From positions 39,646-70,176 of the forward strand of contig PADF01000006.1 in assembly GCA_002702945.1 (NCBI GenBank): a stretch of DNA of 30,531 nucleotides, written 5' to 3'. The position numbers and the translations under genes were made by a program. The DNA comes from Methanobacteriota archaeon (lineage in GTDB: Archaea > Thermoplasmatota > Poseidoniia > Poseidoniales > Poseidoniaceae). The notes beneath the pieces were generated by a model, which made no database searches, was not told where the DNA came from, and was given only the letters and a program-made list of their open reading frames with translations. Below, one piece after another: positions 23,593-30,531 of the stretch (its first letter is position 1; the number at the start of each line of letters is the position of its first letter).

Positions 23593-25071
23593 ATGGGAAA
23601 GAGCCGAAATAGACTTTCTCAAATTACCTTTGAGAAAGTTGCAACCCTATTAGTTGAGGCATTAGAGAGAGGGACTCAATCTTGGCCATTACCTTCACCA
23701 CCAATTATTGACAGCGATTTCCCCCCAGTACACCCTATATCGCCTCAAGAGATAATTGAGAAAGGCTTAGGATTATTGCATGCAGATAAAGGAATGTTCG
23801 ATCATAAATTAAACTCTGTTGTAGATTTGATAGTCCCACATAGAATGAACTTGACCGATGACCCGTTTGAAGTACATCAGAAATGGCTAGCGAAAAGAGT
23901 CTACACTGTCTCAGAAAGAATGGTATTTCTAATCGCCACAGAATGGCTTGCTCAATCACTGGACCCCTCTGCGCCCAATACAGATAGATGGTGGGTTAGT
24001 TTATGTCTAATAGACGGAATGTCAACAGTTCCTAGAGGGCAGTCTGTTCATCAAGGATATCACTTAATAGAATCAATTGCTTTAGCAGAAAGGCCAGGTA
24101 CATGGCACACTCAACCGGAATCTGGGCCACAAAATATAGATTGGAATCCTCACGCAAAAGTACCTAGAATTACCAGTGTAGTTGCTCATGAAGAAGGAAT
24201 TAAAGCGGCAATATGGTTGCTTGAAAGATTAGAAAATAGTGGAGAAGATCGACGTTCCTTATTGATAGAATGGATCAGATTACTTCTTGAGAGGCCTGGT
24301 CTAATAGAATCATTAAATTTACCAGAGATACTTATGAGAAGGGCTCTAGATAAATCTCCTGAAGTGGCGGTAAAGATTACGCTTTGTTTGGCAAAACTAA
24401 TTGATTTCAACCGAGATTTAGGTTTAAAATTAAGCCAGAGACTAATCGAAAGAAGAGAATTAGAAATTAGGAGAGCCATGGCTGATGTACTGACTAGATT
24501 ATTTCGTAGACTTTCCGTTGATGCTTTACCTTTTTTTGAAAAGATGTTACTAGATGATGATGAAGTTGTTTTAGCTGCTGCTAGTTCCACTGTCGGAGAT
24601 TTGAAGTTTTTTGATGCCGAATTATGGACCGTAAAAATGTTAGAATTAAGTCAGCATCCATTGCCTTTAGTCAGGAGAAATCTAGTGCCTGGTTTAAGAG
24701 ATTATATCGAAATGTTTCCAGAGGATGAGAAAAACATTCTACCAATACTATGGAAAGATGGCGATGAAGTAGTAAGAACTCGGATGCGAGAGTTATTGAT
24801 ACGTATGGAAGAGGTTTCATCAGAACATTTCGCAGGTCGAATTACTGATTTAAAAAATAAAAATTGTTCTTTAGAACAATTATGGGATAACCTCAAACTT
24901 AGACGACCTGAAAGAGCAGAAATCTGGATGAAATGGATTTCTGAGGGTGGAAAGATTCCTGAAAATGTTCAGGTGAAAATTCATAAAAGTTCTATGCAGG
25001 CACCAGATGAATTACCTAGTATTGGTGACGCATTACAGACATTAGATCAAGAGTTAGGCTTCCTTGACTGA
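23593..25071 (+). CDS. HEAT-like helical repeat protein, unknown function
   Basis: The 492-residue protein is all helical. From about residue 190 to 420 it shows paired amphipathic helices typical of HEAT/armadillo-like repeats (ALDKSPEVAVKITLCLAKLI, LEIRRAMADVLTRLFRRLS, DDDEVVLAAASSTVGDL, HPLPLVRRNLVPGLRDYI, DGDEVVRTRMRELLIRM). The N-terminal 190 residues are also helical, with a Trp-rich patch (DRWWVSLCLIDGM). No membrane segment or catalytic motif is visible, so a scaffold or binding role is likely. It begins 38 bases after TFB with AAGGTG before the ATG and may share its transcript. Its end is one base from a convergent gene. Confidence 0.75.
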   Translation: MGKSRNRLSQITFEKVATLLVEALERGTQSWPLPSPPIIDSDFPPVHPISPQEIIEKGLGLLHADKGMFDHKLNSVVDLIVPHRMNLTDDPFEVHQKWLAKRVYTVSERMVFLIATEWLAQSLDPSAPNTDRWWVSLCLIDGMSTVPRGQSVHQGYHLIESIALAERPGTWHTQPESGPQNIDWNPHAKVPRITSVVAHEEGIKAAIWLLERLENSGEDRRSLLIEWIRLLLERPGLIESLNLPEILMRRALDKSPEVAVKITLCLAKLIDFNRDLGLKLSQRLIERRELEIRRAMADVLTRLFRRLSVDALPFFEKMLLDDDEVVLAAASSTVGDLKFFDAELWTVKMLELSQHPLPLVRRNLVPGLRDYIEMFPEDEKNILPILWKDGDEVVRTRMRELLIRMEEVSSEHFAGRITDLKNKNCSLEQLWDNLKLRRPERAEIWMKWISEGGKIPENVQVKIHKSSMQAPDELPSIGDALQTLDQELGFLD

Positions 25072-25072
25072 T

Positions 25073-25501
25073 TTACTCTTGTTCTCTAACTAAATTTTCT
25101 TTTAGAGGACCACTTATTACCATCCAAACATAAATTGAGTTTAAGATTGCCAAACTACCAATTAACAAAATTATCATACCTGTGGTTTCAGGAAAATATT
25201 TATCAAAATTCATTTTATTCATTAATATTACAAATAGATAGCAAATAATACCTAAGATTAACACATAAAGCCAGCTCTTCTCAGGATTCTTCAATATTCC
25301 GATAGTAGGAATTAACCCCTTTTGTTGGAATGTGAATCTAAACCAAGAGATGTAAATAGACACCAATCCAATTAATCCAATGACTCCTCTGCTGAATGAT
25401 CGAGAATCCCATGGCCCAGCGGGAGTGAAATCTAAGAAGGTTTGAACTAAACAGATAATACCGAACGCCGCCAATAGTCGCCACTCAGGTACTTCGCCCA
25501 T
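25073..25501 (-). CDS. Small four-helix membrane protein, unknown function
   Basis: The 142-residue protein has four hydrophobic segments: about 8-25 (LLAAFGIICLVQTFLDF), 37-55 (GVIGLIGLVSIYISWF), 76-94 (SWLYVLILGIICYLFVIL) and 106-128 (TTGMIILLIGSLAILNSIYV). Short charged loops link them, including a GPWDSRSFSRG loop and the tail PLKENLVREQE. No family is recognised. The ATG at 25501 faces the divergent GalU-type gene, whose start is about 55 bases away. Confidence 0.65.
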   Translation of the reverse strand: MGEVPEWRLLAAFGIICLVQTFLDFTPAGPWDSRSFSRGVIGLIGLVSIYISWFRFTFQQKGLIPTIGILKNPEKSWLYVLILGIICYLFVILMNKMNFDKYFPETTGMIILLIGSLAILNSIYVWMVISGPLKENLVREQE

Positions 25502-25555
25502 AAGTGGACATGAATTTGGGTTATGCTTGAAAGTATGTGCCTGTTAGCAGGAATA

Positions 25556-26422
25556 ATGGCGGTAGTTGAAGACGCATTGATTGTTGCAGGCGGTTTAGGT
25601 ACTCGTATGTATCCAGTTAGTGCTTTTTTATCCAAAGAATCACTTCCGTTGGTAGATATTCCAGTAATGATTCATTTGGCACAAGAAGCAAAAGCAGCTG
25701 GAGTAAAAAGAATTCACATAATAACATCTCCAAACAAGGACTTATCGCCTTTACTTAGGGACATTTCCCATTTACATTCTAATCGACCGGAACTTGATGA
25801 AAATTTATTTTCATCTTTTTCAAACATCGAAATAAAAGTACATATTCAAAAACAACAATTGGGACTTGGCGATGCTATTTCATGTGCACTTGATGAAATA
25901 GCGGGCCCTTTCTTGGTGTTACTTGGTGACAATATAATTACCGATAACCATTCATCAACCAAAGATTATATCCCATCAAATGCAAGTAAATTATTGGTTG
26001 AATGCTATGAAAAGAATAGTCTTCCATGTGGAGCAATTTTACCCGTTAAGGATGAAGATTTATCCAGTTACGGCGTGGTGGAATTGGATGGAGAATTGAT
26101 TAAGAATGTAGTAGAAAAACCCGAATTAGAAATTGCTCCATCTAATTTAGTTTTATGTGGTAGATATCTCTTCACTGCAGATTCTAAGCAATTATTGAAC
26201 GAAATTTATACTGTTGAAAAGTATGGGGAATTACAATCAATTGAGTTACAAAAACATTGGATGAAAGGCAATGGTTTCATTGGAGTTAGATTGGATGGCT
26301 TTAGTTGGTATGATTCAGGAAATCCCTATTCTTGGTTACAAGCTCAAGTTGACCATGCTCTACAACGAACAGACCTATCGAAACAATTTTCTGATTGGTT
26401 AAAACTAAGAATCAAAGATTAG
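25556..26422 (+). CDS. GalU-type sugar-1-phosphate nucleotidyltransferase
   Basis: The 288-residue protein has the nucleotidyltransferase signature near its N-terminus: IVAGGLGTRMYP (9-20) followed by KESLPLVDIPVM. LGLGDAISCA (about 103-112) and VLLGDNII (about 120-128, metal-binding Asp) resemble UTP-glucose-1-phosphate uridylyltransferase. VVEKPE and a late Asp in DGFSWYDSGNP complete the sugar-binding site. It would make UDP-glucose or a similar nucleotide sugar, which the dehydrogenase at the right edge could oxidise. An ATG at 25556 with AGGAAT in front gives the normal start; an upstream in-frame start at 25523 adds 11 unrelated residues. The end overlaps the convergent RNase H gene by four bases. 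UDP- versus dTDP-specificity cannot be told. Confidence 0.85.
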   Translation: MAVVEDALIVAGGLGTRMYPVSAFLSKESLPLVDIPVMIHLAQEAKAAGVKRIHIITSPNKDLSPLLRDISHLHSNRPELDENLFSSFSNIEIKVHIQKQQLGLGDAISCALDEIAGPFLVLLGDNIITDNHSSTKDYIPSNASKLLVECYEKNSLPCGAILPVKDEDLSSYGVVELDGELIKNVVEKPELEIAPSNLVLCGRYLFTADSKQLLNEIYTVEKYGELQSIELQKHWMKGNGFIGVRLDGFSWYDSGNPYSWLQAQVDHALQRTDLSKQFSDWLKLRIKD

Positions 26423-26967
26423 CGTTGACCTGGTTTCCAAAATGAAAGTGGGATTGGGTTTATCCCTTGAGCGCACCTTAATGCAAGGTGGTCTGCCCTT
26501 TCATTCCAACGATGTCCGCGATGAGCTTTTACATGTTCCCAATCAATTTCCCTAAGAGTTTTGACTTCTTTCCATAATTTCTGTAAAGATTCGACTATTT
26601 TTTTATTAGCCTTGGGGTTCCATTTTCCTGTTGCAAGATTACCTGCATATAGCGAATCGGTTCTAATTATTGCAGGCGTATCACTACCTTCAATCAATAA
26701 CCACCTCAATGCTTCAGCGAATCCAGATAATTCAGCAGTATTATTCGAACCAACCTCAGCCCCAAGGTAACTTTCATCTGTTGGCGAGGTGACTACATTG
26801 CCAAATATTTCCTCAATTATCTCGCCGTTTCCTTTGCCTAATCCATTATCACCAGAGACAACAACCAATCCCCAAGCAGCAGGGGTATTTGTATCAACAT
26901 TTTGATTTTCTAAGCATGAACCGTCAACATAAAGACTGATCATTTCAGAACGATTCAATATACTCAC
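26419..26967 (-). CDS. rnhA: Ribonuclease H type 1
   Basis: The 182-residue protein is a type 1 RNase H with all catalytic acids: Asp15 in LYVDGSC, Glu79 in NNTAELSG, Asp104 in IRTDSLYA and Asp159 in NERADHLA. The flexible-loop His149 is in VKAHRGH. It cleaves the RNA strand of RNA-DNA hybrids with two metal ions. An insertion of about 15 residues lies between the first strands (GNGEIIEEIFGNVV and what follows). The GTG at 26967 overlaps the gcvH stop by four bases (GTGA), which suggests coupling; an ATG at 26943 would drop eight residues and still keep the first strand. Type 1 enzymes are found in only part of the archaea, where RNase HII is universal. Confidence 0.9.
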   Translation of the reverse strand: MSILNRSEMISLYVDGSCLENQNVDTNTPAAWGLVVVSGDNGLGKGNGEIIEEIFGNVVTSPTDESYLGAEVGSNNTAELSGFAEALRWLLIEGSDTPAIIRTDSLYAGNLATGKWNPKANKKIVESLQKLWKEVKTLREIDWEHVKAHRGHRWNERADHLALRCAQGINPIPLSFWKPGQR

Positions 26968-27347
26968 TCGCCAATTTCAGCCTTATATTGGCTTGCATCC
27001 ATTAATGATTTGACCCCATCTAGGTTATCTAACTTCATCTTTACAATCCATCCATCTTGGTAAGGGCTTGAATTCATCAATTCGGGAGCATCTTCCAATT
27101 CTTCATTGACTTCAGTAATTTCTCCGGCCAGCGGAGCGAAAATTGGGGATGCAGATTTTACAGATTCGACAATTGCAAACTCATCCATATCGCCCATTGT
27201 TTGTCCGACTTCAGGAAGTTCGATGTATACGATATCTGTCAATGCGTTTTGGGCGTGGTCAGTGATTCCAATAATAACTTGGTCACCATCGACTTTAATC
27301 CATTCGTGTTCTTTTGTGTAGTACAAGCCTTCAGGAATCTCACTCAT
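26964..27347 (-). CDS. gcvH: Glycine cleavage system H protein (lipoyl carrier)
   Basis: The 127-residue protein matches GcvH over its whole length: LYYTKEHEWI at the N-terminus, GITDHAQNALTDIVYIELP, and the lipoylation site ESVKSAS with Lys64. It ends with the usual SPYQDGWIVKM segment. The lipoyl arm carries aminomethyl groups between the P, T and L proteins of the glycine cleavage system. None of these partners is in the window, so a lone carrier for another lipoate pathway is possible. The ATG at 27347 has GGAGATG upstream and gives the normal family length; a TATA-like element precedes it. Confidence 0.92.
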   Translation of the reverse strand: MSEIPEGLYYTKEHEWIKVDGDQVIIGITDHAQNALTDIVYIELPEVGQTMGDMDEFAIVESVKSASPIFAPLAGEITEVNEELEDAPELMNSSPYQDGWIVKMKLDNLDGVKSLMDASQYKAEIGE

Positions 27348-27395
27348 CTCATCATCTCCAATACTAGCGTACAGAAGGTAATTCTTCAATGTTCG

Positions 27396-27404
27396 TAATT
27401 ATAG
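27396..27404 (-). promoter_or_regulatory. Possible TATA box of gcvH
   Basis: On the minus strand, CTATAATTA lies about 50 bases upstream of the gcvH ATG, giving a leader of roughly 27 bases that contains the GGAGATG site. Confidence 0.35.
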
Positions 27405-27409
27405 AAGAT

Positions 27410-27748
27410 TTATTCTTGTTCTAATTCCTTTTCCAAAACTTGTGATTCTAGTTTTGCCCAAGCATTTCCAACCGCTGATTCTGCTTCGATTTCATGAATT
27501 TCGTTCTTTATTCTCTCTACCATTTCATCTTCACTTTCATTCGGGTAAATCTTTGCCAAGAAATTATATTGCTGCCCTAAAGAAAATGCGACGAGAATAG
27601 AAATCATAGCAACTATAAGAAAAATATGGCCTATCCCTAATTGAGTTATTTCCATACGGCCTTCAAGTAAACCAAATCCACAAGCTAAAATTAATCCAAA
27701 ACCCGTACAGTAAAGAATTCTTGAAGCGGCCTTAGAAGGGTCGTTCAT
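27410..27748 (-). CDS. Small two-helix membrane protein, unknown function
   Basis: The 112-residue protein has two hydrophobic segments (about 10-28, RILYCTGFGLILACGFGLL, and 36-56, GIGHIFLIVAMISILVAFSL) joined by a short loop. A charged, helical C-terminus rich in Glu follows (about 68-112). No family is recognised. It lies between the THEP1-like NTPase (17 bases upstream) and gcvH on the same strand. AGGATGG precedes the ATG. Confidence 0.6.
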   Translation of the reverse strand: MNDPSKAASRILYCTGFGLILACGFGLLEGRMEITQLGIGHIFLIVAMISILVAFSLGQQYNFLAKIYPNESEDEMVERIKNEIHEIEAESAVGNAWAKLESQVLEKELEQE

Positions 27749-27765
27749 ATTGTTTCCATCCTAAA

Positions 27766-28347
27766 TCAGTAAGTCTCTCTCATTAATTTATGGATTTTGT
27801 AAGGTAGTAAAGCACGATTGACTGGAGTAACTTCTAGTATTCTACCATCATCTCTTCTACGAATATCTTGAAGAAGAGGATGACGACTTTTCTTGTGTAA
27901 CGTAAGTAAAGTTGGCTTATCGACCTGTAGAGCACTTCTAACACAATTAACAAATTCCTCGCTTTCAACAGAAAATTTACCAATTTCATCAATAACTAAA
28001 ACTTCACATTCTTCTTTAGCATAGTTTATTGCAGGTATAGCAACTTCTTCCAGAGCTTTAAGATCAAGACCATAACCCAATACTCTCAGACGAGAATCAA
28101 ATGTCTTATGTGCAATAACTCCTTCTTCTTCAGTGATAATATTGATCACTTTGTAACCGAGTCTTTCACCATTTTCTAAAATAGGCTCAGTTCTAAGACC
28201 TCCAACAATTGGCTTACCAGTTGGATTTCCTCTGACATTAATTTCACGGGTCCTCTCTTCAACTAACATTTCGAGGACTTTCTCCATAACAGCAGATTTA
28301 CCACTTCTTGGTAATCCTGTAATTCCTATCTTTGGATGAAGTCCCAT
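27766..28347 (-). CDS. THEP1-family nucleoside-triphosphatase
   Basis: The 193-residue protein is a small P-loop NTPase. Walker A is GLPRSGKS (11-18), and Walker B is EVLVIDEIGKF, the IDEIGK signature of the THEP1 (NTPase_1) family. The family's central segment GLRTEPILENGERLGYKVI, with Arg-Leu-Gly in place of Arg-xGly, is also present. THEP1 enzymes hydrolyse nucleoside triphosphates; their role in the cell is not settled. The ATG at 28347 gives the normal start, MGLHPKIGITG; a TTG nine bases upstream is an alternative. A perfect 9-bp inverted repeat lies about 70-90 bases upstream, near the expected promoter. Confidence 0.85.
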   Translation of the reverse strand: MGLHPKIGITGLPRSGKSAVMEKVLEMLVEERTREINVRGNPTGKPIVGGLRTEPILENGERLGYKVINIITEEEGVIAHKTFDSRLRVLGYGLDLKALEEVAIPAINYAKEECEVLVIDEIGKFSVESEEFVNCVRSALQVDKPTLLTLHKKSRHPLLQDIRRRDDGRILEVTPVNRALLPYKIHKLMRETY

Positions 28348-28412
28348 AATAATCAATCTCGAGCCTACGCAGTAGCCAGCGGCTTATCAGTAATAAAGAA
28401 TCGTGTTAACTT

Positions 28413-28436
28413 TTTACATAAACTGAATTATGTAAA
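28413..28436. promoter_or_regulatory. Perfect 9-bp inverted repeat upstream of the THEP1 gene
   Basis: TTTACATAA (28413-28421) and TTATGTAAA (28428-28436) are exact inverted copies around a 6-base spacer. The element lies in the 151-base gap between the TerB-like gene and the THEP1 gene, just upstream of an A/T-rich stretch near 28390-28402 that could be the TATA box. Neither strand has a T-run after it, so an operator is more likely than a terminator. Confidence 0.5.
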
Positions 28437-28498
28437 CTGGATAAAAACGCCATGAAAAGTATTATTTCTAGAAAAATTTTACCGGAACAAGGAAATCT

Positions 28499-28933
28499 TC
28501 AAGATATCGAAAGAATATTATTGCTATTCTTATATTGTATCCAAGTTTCCTCAACCCATTCGAATAATTCAGATAACGTTTTGTTATCAACATCTGCTAA
28601 TTTTGCTAATGACTTTAAAATCCTTAATTCTTTTTTATCATAATTTCCATCAACAGCAGCTACCAAGGCGCCATCTCGTAAAGCGATTTTCAAGCCCTGC
28701 TTAGAAAGTGAACCAACCACTTCTTCAAAATTCGAGGGATGAGATAGCATATTTCTAATATCAACTCTCATTTCTGGGTGAAGCATAGAAATTCCCATTA
28801 GTGATTCAATTATTGCTAATTCTTCTTGAACTAATTCACCATCAATTGAGGCAATTATCACCATCAATTCTGCGTGAGCTTTACGCTCTTCAAGAGATAA
28901 TTGGTTAACAGGGTTTGGGAACAAATACTTCAC
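28499..28933 (-). CDS. TerB-like helical protein (downstream copy of a tandem pair)
   Basis: The 144-residue protein is all helical and resembles the TerB (tellurite resistance-like) fold. It has two half-repeats with a D-G-(E/N)-x acid pattern: ASIDGELVQEELAIIESLMG near the N-terminus and AVDGNYDKKELRILKSLAKL in the second half. It pairs with the next gene upstream, which has the same layout (LSxEER at the start, LALRDxxLxAAxDG in the middle). The start is a GTG at 28933 overlapping the upstream stop by four bases (GTGA). TerB proteins are cytosolic and may bind metals or membranes; no function is clear here. Sequence identity with the partner looks modest. Confidence 0.7.
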   Translation of the reverse strand: MKYLFPNPVNQLSLEERKAHAELMVIIASIDGELVQEELAIIESLMGISMLHPEMRVDIRNMLSHPSNFEEVVGSLSKQGLKIALRDGALVAAVDGNYDKKELRILKSLAKLADVDNKTLSELFEWVEETWIQYKNSNNILSIS

Positions 28934-29361
28934 TCCGAGAGGTCATTGAGGATATCATAACCACTCTGCATCCATGCATAACCTTCGACAGTCCATTTTA
29001 GTAAACGAGATAATGCTTCTTCAGGTAATCCTAGGTGAGATATGATTTCTTTCAAAACTTCACGTTCATCATCATCCACTTCCCCATCAGCTGCTGCCAT
29101 CAAAACAGCATCTCTTAGCGCAAGTCTACCAGCCTCTTCACTCAGGCCTGCTAAGCACTCATCTAAAGGCGGTGGAGATTTTAGTGCCTCTCTGATCATT
29201 GCTCTTTGGTTTGGGGATAAAAGAGCAGTTCCAAGGCGTTGTTCAAACATAGCCATTTCATCGACAGTTAATTCATTATCAACTCTAGTCATGAATGCTA
29301 GAAGTCTTGCATAAGAAAACCTTTCTTCTCGGGACAATTTATGAATGGTATCGGGCAACAT
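28930..29361 (-). CDS. TerB-like helical protein (upstream copy of a tandem pair)
   Basis: The 143-residue protein is helical and has two acidic half-repeats: TRVDNELTVDEMAMFEQRLG (about 30-50) and AAADGEVDDDEREVLKEIIS (about 92-112). The second matches the TerB pattern well, with the LALRD segment before it. It is more acidic than the downstream copy. The ATG at 29361 is preceded by a TATA-like TAGTATAATC about 45 bases upstream. The two genes overlap by four bases and are evidently the result of duplication followed by divergence. They sit 87 bases downstream of the GtrA-like gene. Confidence 0.7.
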   Translation of the reverse strand: MLPDTIHKLSREERFSYARLLAFMTRVDNELTVDEMAMFEQRLGTALLSPNQRAMIREALKSPPPLDECLAGLSEEAGRLALRDAVLMAAADGEVDDDEREVLKEIISHLGLPEEALSRLLKWTVEGYAWMQSGYDILNDLSE

Positions 29362-29448
29362 GACAGTCCCTGTAATTCATCACCCATGAACTTCACGCTA
29401 GATTATACTAGAAAATTGCTTAATTTGAGGTAAATTTTTTCCACCAGA

Positions 29449-29877
29449 TTATTCTTCACTATCTTCTGTATAACCAAAAACAAACCACCTCATTGCAGCC
29501 CAAGTTACAATACCCCAGATACACATATTGACTAAAAAGACTAGTCTTATTGGCAAATCGGTGATAATTAATAATGAATCATAACTTAACGTTGAAGCAA
29601 CTAAACCAAATGAATAAACAGAAATTGCTCTTATCAGAGTTTGTCGTATATCTCTTCTGCCATCAAATGTAAACCATCTGTGAACGAAGTGAGCGATTGA
29701 ACTAGAAAATATCCAAGACATGGCCCAAACAAAAGTTTCTCCAACGATTTCAACAATAGGGGTAATTCTAAAAAATTCCCATGAAAGCCAAAAAATGAGA
29801 GTATTAAACCCCCCTGCGGTAGCAAATCGTTGTAATGTACCTCTAGGGAAAACCTCTTCTAACTTTTTTTGGCCTAT
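29449..29877 (-). CDS. GtrA-like membrane protein, start codon not canonical
   Basis: The frame encodes a GtrA-like protein. It has LQRFATAGGFNTLIFWL at the first helix, then about three more helices, and the HFVHRWFTF stretch that resembles the NFxxxRxWTF motif of the family, in which proteins are linked to polysaccharide or lipid-linked sugar translocation. In-frame ATG, GTG and TTG codons are all absent from the dehydrogenase stop (29893-29895) down to 29721, and the ATG at 29719-29721 comes too late: it would delete the first helices. The best-placed codon is an ATA at 29875-29877, 4 bases after GGTGGTGA (29882-29889), which gives 142 residues, normal for the family. ATA as initiator, read-through of the upstream TAA (same frame), or a base error are all possible. 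The gene adjoins a nucleotide-sugar dehydrogenase, which fits its role. Confidence 0.65.
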   Translation of the reverse strand: MGQKKLEEVFPRGTLQRFATAGGFNTLIFWLSWEFFRITPIVEIVGETFVWAMSWIFSSSIAHFVHRWFTFDGRRDIRQTLIRAISVYSFGLVASTLSYDSLLIITDLPIRLVFLVNMCIWGIVTWAAMRWFVFGYTEDSEE

Positions 29878-29892
29878 ATTTTCACCACCAAA

Positions 29893-30531
29893 TTAATCGT
29901 CTAATGTATCAACATCACTCGGCTTTCCAGTCAAAATTTCTCGTAATCCATAGTTATCTTTCTGTATCGCTTCTAGTAATTCATACTTGCATCCAAGACT
30001 TTCAGCAAGAACTCCTAGGGCTTGAGAATCCTTCGGCAAACACTTTCCACCAAATCCACGATTTAATCCAAAAATTGGATCGAGGTGTGAGTCTCCAATA
30101 GGTTGGGCTTGTGGGGCTGTAATCATCTCTCTAATAGTATACCAATCGACTCCTAGTTTTTGACAGATATCATACATTTGATTAGCAAAAATAACTTTAA
30201 TTGCATAGAATGTATTTTTTGTATATTTTACCAGTTCAGCCTCAGTAGGAGATACATGGAATAGATTTTCAGTTCTTATTACTCCAGCTTCCTTATGTTG
30301 TCTAAAAACGATTTCAGCAACTTCTTCATGGTGAGTCCCACATACCAATAAATCTTGATTAGCAAAATCCTCTAATCGACGTCTTTCTACAAGAAATTCT
30401 GGTGAATAAGCGATTTTTAGATTTGGATATTTTTCATGGAAAAGTTGTGTAGTTCCAGGAACAACAGTACTCTTAATCACGGCAGTAAATCCATCGGGTA
30501 AAGAGTCTAGAACCTCTTCAACGATTCTTGT
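29893..30531 (-). CDS. UDP-glucose/GDP-mannose-type dehydrogenase, C-terminal part (cut by window edge)
   Basis: The frame is open to the right edge (212 residues seen), so the N-terminal NAD-binding domain lies outside the window. Visible parts are the end of that domain (VIKSTVVPGTT), the PEFLVERR motif, the central helical domain with EAELVKYTKNTFYAIKV, and the active-site GFGGKCLPKD with the catalytic Cys. The C-terminal substrate domain seems to be missing or very short: the protein ends about 50 residues after the active-site block. These enzymes oxidise UDP-glucose or similar nucleotide sugars to uronic acids in two NAD-dependent steps. The GalU-type enzyme at 25556 could supply the substrate. 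The stop is 15 bases from the putative start of the GtrA-like gene. Confidence 0.88.
   Translation of the reverse strand, partial: TRIVEEVLDSLPDGFTAVIKSTVVPGTTQLFHEKYPNLKIAYSPEFLVERRRLEDFANQDLLVCGTHHEEVAEIVFRQHKEAGVIRTENLFHVSPTEAELVKYTKNTFYAIKVIFANQMYDICQKLGVDWYTIREMITAPQAQPIGDSHLDPIFGLNRGFGGKCLPKDSQALGVLAESLGCKYELLEAIQKDNYGLREILTGKPSDVDTLDD

Noticed and set aside
24186..24590. 134-residue minus-strand frame
   Set aside because: It is the antisense shadow of the HEAT-like gene, rich in Ser and Leu as expected from a reversed helical repeat.
29634..29825. 63-residue minus-strand frame starting MLPQGG
   Set aside because: It overlaps the GtrA-like gene in another frame, with no family pattern; the GtrA-like frame explains this region.
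1..30531. CRISPR arrays, insertion sequences, prophage or attachment sites
   Set aside because: I saw no regularly spaced direct repeats, transposase or integrase motifs, or duplicated target sites.

Overview
This AT-rich, very compact window is archaeal. It encodes transcription factor B, the small RNA polymerase subunit RpoP, both subunits of DNA topoisomerase VI and a clamp-loader (RFC small subunit) relative, and its promoters have TATA-like boxes. Bacterial-looking metabolic genes are mixed in: a PlsC-type acyltransferase, a glycine cleavage H protein and a GalU-type nucleotidyltransferase. With a giant secreted adhesin-like protein and many small membrane proteins, this mixture suggests an uncultured planktonic marine euryarchaeon of the Marine Group II (Poseidoniales) type. 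That assignment is an inference from gene content, not from a database match. I see no insertion sequence, prophage or CRISPR array.

Layout. 1-285 (minus) is the start of an acidic protein running off the left edge. A tRNA-Asp follows, then a plus-strand block to 13968: a three-repeat ubiquitin/MoaD-like polyprotein, rpoP, a divergent RFC-like ATPase, tRNA-Arg, a four-helix membrane protein, an orphan flavoprotein, a HIT protein, a membrane acyltransferase, an unknown soluble protein and a 1711-residue surface protein. From 13970 to 22473 everything is on the minus strand: an HTH regulator, two bitopic membrane proteins, top6A, top6B, a TVP38-type membrane protein and a swivel-first aconitase-family enzyme. 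The TFB gene diverges from the aconitase gene at 22.5 kb and is followed by a HEAT-like protein. The remainder is mostly minus strand: a small membrane protein, RNase H, GcvH, another small membrane protein, a THEP1-type NTPase, two tandem TerB-like genes, a GtrA-like protein and a nucleotide-sugar dehydrogenase running off the right edge. A GalU-type gene on plus lies among them.

How the genes fit together. One group is information processing: rpoP, the RFC paralogue, TFB, topo VI, RNase H and two tRNAs. A second is envelope and lipids: acyltransferase, adhesin, GalU-like, nucleotide-sugar dehydrogenase, GtrA-like and TVP38. Gene pairs often overlap by 1-4 bases or sit tail to tail with one base between them.

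The strongest candidate for something undescribed is 509-1147. It is a head-to-tail trimer of beta-grasp domains, each ending in a Met-Pro-Gly-(Ile/Leu)-Val-Gly-Gly motif, with one extra residue after the last Gly-Gly, which is the architecture of a polyubiquitin precursor. Other points worth a look are a GtrA-like gene with no ATG, GTG or TTG for its N-terminal half, a vWA domain nested inside one blade of a probable seven-bladed propeller, a flavoprotein that has lost the catalytic His and Arg of its family, and a perfect 9-bp inverted repeat upstream of the THEP1 gene.
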